NCBI RefSeq assembly: GCF_024228315.1
Contig: NZ_CP100454.1
Location: forward strand, 1 to 64,000
Direction of reading: 5' to 3'
From: Halomarina pelagica
GTDB lineage: Archaea; Halobacteriota; Halobacteria; Halobacteriales; Haloarculaceae
DNA length: 64,000 bases
The notes below the pieces were generated by a model. It did no database searches, was not told where the DNA came from, and worked only from the letters and a program-made list of their open reading frames with translations. The position numbers and the translations under genes are program-made. Position 1 is the stretch's first letter; each line of letters begins with the position of its first letter. Positions 57,386 to 64,000 of the stretch are shown one piece after another.

Positions 57386-58342
57386 TAGACAGTGTTCTGA
57401 ATACACGTAATTTCTTTTGGGATTGACTCTACCTGAGGGGTTCGCATGGTTGCGTTAACTTGCAATAGTATTGTTGTCGGTACCTAGGCGTATCGAAGTC
57501 TCGAGTACGGTTGTACAGTAGTCCCCCTCTGATAAGGAGTAACATCAGTATAGATGTTATCCTGGTCCGTTTTCCAGTCTACTCTATCTAGGAAGAGAAA
57601 TAGGAGGAGTTCGGCATCAATGAATGACGCTGGGTCTGCGACGCCGCGTTTCGCGGGGGGCCAACAGGAGCGCCGTCATGAGGTCGGACAATCGCTGGAC
57701 TTTCTAGGTCCGCTCCAATTGAGCGATTACTAGTCGTTCGTCCGCTGTCGAGACCACCGCTCTCGCTATCTGGACTCCGGATCAGATATCCTATGTAGTG
57801 ACGATTCGCCAGCGATGCCGAGTTAGTAACGAGGCGTGCCCACGCGCCGATAGCCAATTGACAACGGTCATATTCGGCGGCCTCAGTTTCACCAATCGTG
57901 CTGACGGTATGATATGATGTACGTCTTCAATCATAGCGGGAGTTAAGTGATAGACCGGAGTATACAGTCAGAACAATATTACTAATGGGATAAATTCCTA
58001 GTAGGTGGCCCAGATATTTTTCTATTTTGAGTCTAGAGTTCACGTATGAGTAACTTTTACAACTAGATCCATCGATATACGGGTATCTTACTGGATTTGG
58101 GTGAATCAACCGGTGGAATTGATAGTATATTCAGCTATTTCTAATCATATACATGTTTGTCGCTCTGATTGCTGGCTCTCCCGCCTTACGCGGTGTACAT
58201 GAATCTTAGGAGGTGAGAGAAATTGATTTATATCCAGCTGACACCGTCGGTACCGTCTACCGAGATTGCTTCTTGGAGTCTACTTCCGGGATTCGTTCAA
58301 CGATTGGTAAACTATATCACTGGAGAGTCTATAACACGTGTC
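57386..58342. other. AT-richer region without a clear gene
   Basis: Nearly 1 kb with lower GC content than its surroundings (for example GAACAATATTACTAATGGGA). A minus-strand frame 57857-57588 has no start context or recognisable composition. The end of the region carries the promoter of the IclR copy 2 gene (ATTGATAGTATATTCAGCTATTTC around 58120-58142). It looks like decayed or imported DNA. Confidence 0.4.
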
Positions 58343-59158
58343 ATGGCTGAATCCGACAATCGACGGGGAAAGACAAAGAGCGCAAACGGTGTGAAGGCTG
58401 TCGAGACATCGTTTACGATCGTCGAAACTCTGAAAAAGATAAACGGCGGTAAAGTGACCGAGATCGTCGACCAAACTGGTTACTCCAAAGGGGCAGTATA
58501 CAAGCACCTGACCACATTGATGGACCACGACTTCGTGGTGAAGCGGGGAGAGGAGTACACCCTCGGGTTTCGATTCCTAGATTATGGAGGGTTCATACGA
58601 TCAAGATACATCGGATCGGAACTCATCAAACCCCAAATCCAGGAGTTAGCAGAGATAACCAACGAAGTCGCTCTGTTCGGCATCCCCGAGAAGGATCGAG
58701 TAATAACGCTATTTAGAGAAAACGGGAACAGAGGAGTGTTTACGCGGACGCGCTTAGGCCGACGGCTATACTTGAACCAAACAGCAGGAGGGAAAGCGAT
58801 TCTTTCAGAGTTTTCGAAATCCGAAGTGGAGGGGGTTATCGATCGAGTCGGACTCCCGAAGGCGACGGAACACACGATAACGGACGAAGACGAGCTATTC
58901 GATGAGCTAGAAACGATCCGCGACCGGGGGTACGCCCTTAACCGAGAGGAAAGTACGGAGGGGCTGGTTGCCGTCTCTGTCCCGCTCGTCCCCGACGGAA
59001 CTCTCATCGGCACGTGTAGCATCACGGGCCCGCGACACCGAATGACTGAAGACCAACTGACCGGTGAGTTTCCAGAACTGCTCCTGAGCGTAGTAAATGA
59101 ACTGGAACTGAACATTACTCACTCCTCGGGGCCCGTCCAGATGTTCTGTCCAGAGTAG
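58343..59158 (+). CDS. IclR-family transcriptional regulator (copy 2)
   Basis: A 271-residue protein starting MAESDNRRGKTKSANGVKAV. Winged helix 20-85 (VTEIVDQTGYSKGAVYKHLT, TLMDHDFVVKRGEEYTLGFR) and an IclR effector domain (RLYLNQTAGGKAILSEFSKS, HTITDEDELFDELETIRDRG, LNREESTEGLVAVSVPLVPD). It is similar to copy 1 over its whole length. Its codons are less GC-biased than those of its neighbours, suggesting separate acquisition. It may control the genes to its right, including the dioxygenase and CoA-transferase. The 40 residues before this ATG are unlike the family. Confidence 0.9.
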   Translation: MAESDNRRGKTKSANGVKAVETSFTIVETLKKINGGKVTEIVDQTGYSKGAVYKHLTTLMDHDFVVKRGEEYTLGFRFLDYGGFIRSRYIGSELIKPQIQELAEITNEVALFGIPEKDRVITLFRENGNRGVFTRTRLGRRLYLNQTAGGKAILSEFSKSEVEGVIDRVGLPKATEHTITDEDELFDELETIRDRGYALNREESTEGLVAVSVPLVPDGTLIGTCSITGPRHRMTEDQLTGEFPELLLSVVNELELNITHSSGPVQMFCPE

Positions 59159-59191
59159 CCGTCGCCCCGCCTTCTCGGTACGTCGTGTCCG

Positions 59192-59948
59192 TTATGACTG
59201 AGCGAGTATCTTCACCGCTTCACTCTCCTCGTCGAGCAGCCACACGAACCCTCCCTCGGCGACGTACTCGACCAGGTCCGTCGCGATAAGGTCTATCACC
59301 TCGTCGGCACCATACTCCTCGGCGAGGCCGCGTCGATACGGATCCGGTTTGGAAACGTATACCGGGTCCGCGCCTTTCATGGCCGCCGCCTGCAGCACCA
59401 TCAGGCAGATGGAGCCGCTGTCGAACCCAGCCACGCTGTCCCCCCAGTTCGACCCTCCGAGCGCCGTACCGGATGGACGCCCACGGTGAACGGTTCTACT
59501 AGCGCCGCAATCTCGACCGGTACCTCGTCGGGGAGCAGAACGACCTGGTCGGCGGAGACGACGAGGTGCTCGGAGAACTCGCCGCCACCGCCCGGGAAAT
59601 CGACGAACCCACTGGCCGAACAGAGGTGGTAACTCTCCTTGGCCAGTACCGACAGTCGCCACACCAGACGATGGGGTTGACGGCGACATCGGTTTCCACG
59701 TCAATGGAGACGCCTTGCCCGTCTCCGAGGCCGGGCCGCTGATCTCGTGGTCGATGATGGGGATCGACTCGCCCGTCCAGGGGTGGCGAGTCTAGAATCA
59801 TGATCTACCCGGCGGCGTACGCATGGAGGTCGGAGTCACAGATGCCATACGTAGCCACCTCGATGAGCACCTCGTTCGGCCCGAGCGACTACGGTTCGAC
59901 GTCCTCAACGCGTACGTCTCGCACTCCGTAGTACCGTGCCGTTCGCAT
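59192..59948 (-). pseudogene. Decayed MDR (butanediol-dehydrogenase-like) gene
   Basis: From ATG 59948: MRTARYYGVRDVRVEDVEP, a TAG, then SLGPNEVLIEVATYGICDSD and LHAYAAG, another TAG, and further frames with VAVNPIVWCGDC, YHLCSASGFVDFPGGGGEFS, VVSADQVVLLPDEVPVEIAA, and finally SICLMVLQAAAMKGADPVYV and SKPDPYRRGLAEEYGADEVI. This is recognisably a zinc MDR of the 2,3-butanediol/sorbitol dehydrogenase type. At least two nonsense codons and three frameshifts make it dead. If it acted on butanediol or acetoin it would fit the acetoin-type E1 genes nearby. Confidence 0.85.
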
Positions 59949-60065
59949 GCTAACTGAGACCGAGTAGCGAGTAATAGACCTTGGTGTCAGCCTAGTGAAG
60001 GCGGTCGAGCCGTCAGGAAAAGACAGTGATGGCAGGGGGACGGTACGCCGAAAGAAGGCAGGGGG

Positions 60066-61031
60066 TTACCGGTTTCGCCTGGTCTCAAGCGTCGGCAGCA
60101 TCTCCTCGATGCGCTCGATGTCGACGTCTAGCCAGTCTGGGACCTTCAGTTCCTCGCCGTACTCTGAGGGGTCTTGGTCGATCTCGAAGCCGGGACCCAT
60201 CGTGGCGTACTCGAAGATGGCTCCGCCAGGTTCGGTGATGTACCGCGAGTGGAAGTAGTCGCGGTCCTTCCGCGAGGTGGTTATATAGCCGTTCTCGCGG
60301 AGTTCACCGCTGATCTGGTCCTGCTCCCAATCGTTTTCCACCCGGAACGCGACGTGGAGGTACGTTCCGATGCCCATCACGCCGGTCGGCGCGTTCGGGC
60401 GGATGAGGATGTCGACCTTGTTAGCACACGGCGCGTCGCCGGGCGCCCGGTAACGTATGCGGTCGCCGGCCTGGGGGTGCGTGGCCTCGCCGATGCGGTC
60501 CCAGCCCATAACTTCCAGCACGTCCATCGTACCGGCGGGGTCAGAGGAGTGGACTGTCGTGTTGTACATGCCACGGATGCCGTGTTTGGCGGGGACGTCG
60601 TTGGTCTCCGTCCACGGTTCGATATCGGACTTACCGGTCACCAGTTCGTACGGGAGGCCGTCCGGGTCGGTGAAGGAGATGGCCGTCTCGTCGAAGCGCT
60701 CCTCGACGTCGTACTCCATGTCGTACTCCTCGAATCGGTTCGTCCAGTAGTCGACCGATCCCTCCGGTATCGTCAGGCCGACCGAACTCATCATCCCCTT
60801 CCCAACCATGCCCTCCTCCATCGGCATGTTCGTCATCGGAAAGTAGGTAACGACGGTCCCAGGCGTCCCCTCCTCGTCCCCGTAGTAGAGGTGGTAGATT
60901 TTCTCGGGGACATCGAATCGCACGGTTCGCTTGACGAAGCGGAGTCCGAGGACCTCCGTGAAGAAGTCGTAGTTCTCCTGTGGGTCGTCACAAAACGCCG
61001 TTACGTGGTGTATCCCATCGATTTCTGGCAT
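60066..61031 (-). CDS. Ring-cleaving dioxygenase-type VOC enzyme
   Basis: A 321-residue protein starting MPEIDGIHHVTAFCDDPQEN, then YDFFTEVLGLRFVKRTVRFD. Two VOC modules cover 5-125 and 150-300. The N-terminal GIHHVTA...N-x-x-FYT-x-VLGL-R-x-VK-x-T-V-x-F-D pattern is that of the MhqO/LinE-like group, which includes hydroquinone ring-cleaving enzymes. Candidate metal ligands are His (HHVTAF), His (YLHVAFRV) and Glu (GGAIFEYA). Function beyond dioxygenase type is inference. Starts from ATG 61031; a longer frame adds six residues. Confidence 0.88.
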   Translation of the reverse strand: MPEIDGIHHVTAFCDDPQENYDFFTEVLGLRFVKRTVRFDVPEKIYHLYYGDEEGTPGTVVTYFPMTNMPMEEGMVGKGMMSSVGLTIPEGSVDYWTNRFEEYDMEYDVEERFDETAISFTDPDGLPYELVTGKSDIEPWTETNDVPAKHGIRGMYNTTVHSSDPAGTMDVLEVMGWDRIGEATHPQAGDRIRYRAPGDAPCANKVDILIRPNAPTGVMGIGTYLHVAFRVENDWEQDQISGELRENGYITTSRKDRDYFHSRYITEPGGAIFEYATMGPGFEIDQDPSEYGEELKVPDWLDVDIERIEEMLPTLETRRNR

Positions 61032-61162
61032 GGTATGATACAACCCCACAGTAACGTCGCCCCCGTCATAACATTTTCTGTATATTACCCCCCGGAACGT
61101 ATTCCTAACGACGTAGGAGGAGTCGCCGATGACCGAGTCCTCCGTCGACCGATTCTGGCCGG
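61032..61162. other. Short promoter region
   Basis: The segment contains the AT-rich CATTTTCTGTATATTA (61070-61085), a plausible TATA area for the dioxygenase gene reading left. No palindrome was recognised. Confidence 0.4.
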
Positions 61163-62008
61163 TCAGGGGCCGGTGTAGATGCCCTCCGGGTCCAGTTCGT
61201 TCCGGATGAGATCGATCTCGCGGTCGGTCGGCGGTTCCGTCGTCGTCAGGTCCGCGGCGAACTGGAGGTCCCAGTCGGTCTCGCTCCAGACGGTCTCCCG
61301 GTCCACGCCGGGGTGGAGCGACTCGACGTACATCTCGCCCGCATCGTCGAATCGCATCACCGCCATGTCCGTTATGACCGCCTCGGGGCCGCCCCGGAGA
61401 CCGAGTTGCCCGCGGTTCTCGCGCCCCTCGACGTAGCCCGGACTCGTCACGAAGTCGACCTCCTCGGGGAACCGGCGCTCGCTGTGTGGCGTGATGACGA
61501 TGGTCCGGTGAGTGTTACTCGCTATTTCGCAGGCGCCGCCGCTCCCCGGGAGTCGGACGATCGGGTCGTCGTACTCGCCGATGACCGTCGAGTTGATGTT
61601 GCCGTGCCGGTCGATCTGTGCGCCGCCAAGGAAGCCGACGTCGATGCGACCGGACTGAAGGTAGTAGCCGAATCCCTGCACCATCGGGACGATGCTACGG
61701 GCGTTCGTCGCCAGTACCGGGTCGCCGATGGACAGCGGCAATTTCGACGGGTCGGAGCCGACGGTCCCCGACTCGTACACCATCTCCAGGTCCGGGGCAT
61801 GGGTTCGCTTCGCGAGGTTGCACGCGAGGTTCGGGACGCCGACGCCAACGAGCGTTGTATCGCCGTCTACCAGTTCCTTCGCCGCACGGGTCACCATCAG
61901 TTCGGTGTCGGTGTAGTCGGCGTCGGTGGCGTCGGAATCGATGCGGTCAACGTCGGTGTGACCAGAGTCAGTGCGTCCAGAGTCAGCGCGGTTGGTGTCG
62001 TCGCTCAT
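61163..62008 (-). CDS. CoA-transferase subunit B
   Basis: A 281-residue protein. The catalytic domain begins MVTRAAKELVDGDTTLVGVG. The active-site glutamate lies in MVYESGTVGSDPSKLPLSIG (E-S-G). GFLGGAQIDRHGNINSTVIG and PGSGGACEIASNTHRTIVI are standard for the glutaconate/3-oxoadipate CoA-transferase B subunit. An unusual 37-residue N-terminal extension is made of S/T-D repeats (DSGRTDSGHTDVDRIDSDAT) and is not part of the fold. The family-like start would be Met38. It starts one base after the stop of the A subunit. Predicted to activate an oxo or dicarboxylic acid with CoA. Confidence 0.9.
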   Translation of the reverse strand: MSDDTNRADSGRTDSGHTDVDRIDSDATDADYTDTELMVTRAAKELVDGDTTLVGVGVPNLACNLAKRTHAPDLEMVYESGTVGSDPSKLPLSIGDPVLATNARSIVPMVQGFGYYLQSGRIDVGFLGGAQIDRHGNINSTVIGEYDDPIVRLPGSGGACEIASNTHRTIVITPHSERRFPEEVDFVTSPGYVEGRENRGQLGLRGGPEAVITDMAVMRFDDAGEMYVESLHPGVDRETVWSETDWDLQFAADLTTTEPPTDREIDLIRNELDPEGIYTGP

Positions 62009-62009
62009 C

Positions 62010-62927
62010 TCAGTACTCTCCCATGTCGACGGGCGTCGCGTAGTTCGACCGGGGCTGGAGGTCGAGGAACCGTTCGGTGTCCAGTTTCTCCAGGTACTCC
62101 GCCCGGTTCTCGACGCCGTACACCCACTCGTCGAGCCACTCGACCGTCGACTCGTGTGACGCGGACTGGCGGTCCCAGTCGAGGTACGCCTCGTTGTCGC
62201 GGTCGTAGTACCCCTGCGCGTACGACGGGTGTGACCCGTACGGCTCTTCGACCACGTAATCGACGATGGACCCCGGAATCAGGGTCCGGTTCGGGTCGCT
62301 GCGAATGACTCGCGAATCGACGAATTCCTCGACGCTCAGGACGACCGTGTCGGCGGCGAACGCCGCCTCCACCATCTCACCGACGATGCCCCAGAGCTGT
62401 CCGTTCCCGTCCGCGTCGGCACGTTGTGCTCTGACGACGGCCACGTCTGGGTTCAGCGGGGGGACGACCGGTATTTCGTCGACGCCCTCGTCGTAGGGGT
62501 TCTCGACGGTCCGAATGGCGTCGGTATGCTCGGGGTAGCTGGACCCGATATACGTCCGGAGCGGGAGGAACGGGAGGTCCTGTGCCCCCGCCGCAAGACG
62601 GGTGACGAGGCCGAAGTGTGAGTACTCCTCGATGGACAGTTCGTTCGGCACGCCGTCCTCGACTGCCCGACGGAACGCCCGAAGGCTCCCCACGCCGGGG
62701 TTCCCCGCCCACGAGAACGTCATCTCGCTCGCACAGCCGGCGGCGACCAGCTGGTCGTAGACGAGATCCGGCGTCGCCCTGACGAGGTGCAGGTCGCGTC
62801 GTCCCTGCCGGATTATCTCGTGGCCGGCCGCGAACGGGATGAGGTGCGTGAACCCACCGAGGTAGAGGCTCTGGCCGTCGGCGACCGCCGCCTCAATGGC
62901 GCGGTCCATCTCGACTACTTCGGGCAC
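62010..62927 (-). CDS. CoA-transferase subunit A
   Basis: A 305-residue protein starting at GTG 62927 (PEVVEMDRAIEAAVADGQSL). YLGGFTHLIPFAAGHEIIRQ, the GxGG-like loop, and TFSWAGNPGVGSLRAFRRAV are typical of GctA-type A subunits. VGEMVEAAFAADTVVLSVEE and VDSRVIRSDPNRTLIPGSIV complete the fold. Together with the B subunit it forms a heteromeric type I CoA-transferase. The gene directly follows a decayed SDR gene, which was likely the first gene of the operon. Confidence 0.92.
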   Translation of the reverse strand: MPEVVEMDRAIEAAVADGQSLYLGGFTHLIPFAAGHEIIRQGRRDLHLVRATPDLVYDQLVAAGCASEMTFSWAGNPGVGSLRAFRRAVEDGVPNELSIEEYSHFGLVTRLAAGAQDLPFLPLRTYIGSSYPEHTDAIRTVENPYDEGVDEIPVVPPLNPDVAVVRAQRADADGNGQLWGIVGEMVEAAFAADTVVLSVEEFVDSRVIRSDPNRTLIPGSIVDYVVEEPYGSHPSYAQGYYDRDNEAYLDWDRQSASHESTVEWLDEWVYGVENRAEYLEKLDTERFLDLQPRSNYATPVDMGEY

Positions 62928-62928
62928 G

Positions 62929-63825
62929 TTACGACCCCCTCTCGAACGATGACTCTACTCGGCACGCTGCGCGGCACGCTGGGTCTTCCATGAGGCGTGT
63001 ATCCGGGGGTTCGTCATAAGTGTCCGGTCCGCACTGCGGGCCCTCGTCGACTCCTGGCCCACGGATGGTGACCCAGCCACCGTCGACGAGGATGGTCTCA
63101 GCGGTGACGTACGAGGACTGGTCGCTCGCGAAGAACACGGCGACGTTCCCCACGTCGTCGGGCATACCGAGTCGGTCCATCACCGCCTCCTCGGCCCAAG
63201 TCGCCGCGGCCTCCGGGTCGTGGTTCTCCGCCAGGCCGTCTGGTCGGTGACCCCCGGCTGGATGGCGTTGACGCGGACTTCCTGTCCGAGGCGGTCGGCG
63301 ATCGAGAGGGTCATCGACCTCACGCCTCCTTCGCGGCGGCGTAGAAGACAGACCCTGGTTCGACGAACCCCTGGTCGGCCGCGGAACTCAGGACGTTAAC
63401 TATGGAGCCGCCATCCTCCAGCATCTGTTCACCGGCGGCCTGAAAGCCGTAGTACGCGCCCTTCAGGTCCACCTCGATGCGCGTCTCGAAGTCCTCGTCG
63501 GTGGTATCGAAGAACTCCACCAGGTGGAGGCTGCCTGCGTTATTGACCACAACGTCTACGCGGCCGAGAAGTTCGGCTGCGTCAACCACCCCGACCAGGT
63601 CGTCGTAGTCCGTCACGTCACACTCCACGACCTCGCCGTGGGAGTCGGTTACGTCCTCGACGGCCTTCCAGCGTGGGCGTCGTCTCCGTCGTCTTTGGTT
63701 TGTGGTGCAGGTTAGCGATGACGACGTTGACGCCCGCTCTGGCTAGTTTCAGGGGTGATTCCCCGTCCGGTGTCGCTCGCGTCGCCTGTGATTATCGCGT
63801 TCATTCCGCTCAACTGACTCGGCAT
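62929..63825 (-). pseudogene. Decayed SDR oxidoreductase gene
   Basis: Pieces in several frames cover an SDR from start to end: MPSQLSGMNAIITGDASDTG (from ATG 63825), ECDVTDYDDLVGVVDAAELL, GRVDVVVNNAGSLHLVEFFD, DLKGAYYGFQAAGEQMLEDG, GSIVNVLSSAADQGFVEPGS and VFYAAAKEA, then MDRLGMPDDVGNVAVFFASD and TAETILVDGGWVTIRG. Breaks occur near 63770, 63640, 63320 and 63185. The catalytic Y-x-x-x-K site reads YAAAK. It is inactive in this sequence unless several indels are errors. Confidence 0.85.
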
Positions 63826-63943
63826 AAGCCTATAGTAACAGGAAACGATATCGAAGCTCCGGTCAGGGGCCTGCAGGAAGCCCGGGAATTGGGGTGCCGA
63901 CGGCGTGGATACCTTTATTACCGACTCGCCAGGTGTCGTTGAC

Positions 63944-64000
63944 ATGCCCAAGTCGAGTATTACGAGACTGGAGGAAGTCGGCGAAGCGACATTGGCCGTC
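63944..64000 (+). CDS. Start of a gene cut by the window end
   Basis: ATG 63944 opens MPKSSITRLEEVGEATLAV and runs off the window. ACCTTTATTACC (63911-63922) is 30 bases upstream and is a good TATA box. Only 19 residues are visible, so no family can be given. Its direction is divergent from the decayed SDR gene. Confidence 0.5.
   Translation, partial: MPKSSITRLEEVGEATLAV

Noticed and set aside
60174-61178. 334-codon plus-strand frame opposite the VOC dioxygenase gene
   Set aside because: It mirrors a clear family member on the other strand and has no recognisable motif of its own.
1-64000. CRISPR arrays, rRNA and tRNA genes
   Set aside because: No regularly spaced direct repeats and no conserved tRNA or rRNA segments were noticed by eye; a tRNAscan or covariance search could still find one.

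Overview
The window is haloarchaeal (class Halobacteria). The proteins are strongly acidic, codons are mostly GC-rich, secreted proteins carry twin-arginine signals, many promoters lie about 30 bases upstream of the ATG without a Shine-Dalgarno site, and several families are known to me mainly from haloarchaea (HalOD1, the DUF7344-type winged helix, ISH-type IS6 transposases). No rRNA, tRNA or CRISPR array was seen. Plasmid-type genes, truncated transposases and decayed genes are frequent, so a secondary replicon or a heavily modified accessory region is likely; this is inference.

Region 0.4-5.5 kb: a CDC48-type AAA ATPase and an M50/CBS site-2 protease, a permease relic and a transposase relic, then a formate/nitrite-type channel. 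Region 5.5-28.5 kb: an accessory block. Small minus-strand genes of plasmid type (zinc ribbons, a DUF6166-like protein, an OB-fold protein, unknowns) alternate with cargo: a two-domain RCK potassium channel protein, a KhtT/KhtU-like regulator and antiporter pair, a CPBP protease, a low-molecular-weight phosphatase, an MFS carrier, a ChrA transporter, a YciF-like ferritin, an AbiEi/AbiEii-like pair and an MNT/HEPN pair. At least seven minus-strand genes here share an upstream layout: a T-rich GTTTTTC-like box followed by a GC-rich hairpin and then the ATG.

Region 28.7-32.3 kb holds one very large secreted GH97-type glycosidase. Region 32.6-33.8 kb is wreckage: a broken TRAM gene, an IS6 transposase tail and hairpins resembling IS200/IS605 ends. 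Region 33.8-38.85 kb is a compositionally distinct island with a truncated tyrosine recombinase, small zinc proteins, a possible replication protein fragment and two convergent HalOD1/DUF7344 gene pairs. The second pair is cut off right before the next gene. Region 38.9-46 kb has an MDR dehydrogenase, a peroxiredoxin, an EamA carrier, two PadR regulators with palindromes over their starts, and a 1.8-kb gap.

Region 46-64 kb is a catabolic island: a zinc polyol/alcohol dehydrogenase, an SDR, a Tat lipoprotein solute-binding protein, a SAF-domain oxidoreductase, a VOC protein, a PEP mutase/isocitrate lyase family enzyme, E1 alpha and beta of a 2-oxoacid (acetoin-type) dehydrogenase, two IclR regulators, a ring-cleaving-type VOC enzyme and a two-subunit CoA-transferase. 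Five decayed genes and a broken IS6 copy lie among them. The likely logic is oxidation of a polyol or sugar acid to a small oxoacid or diketone and then to acyl-CoA; the substrate cannot be read from sequence.
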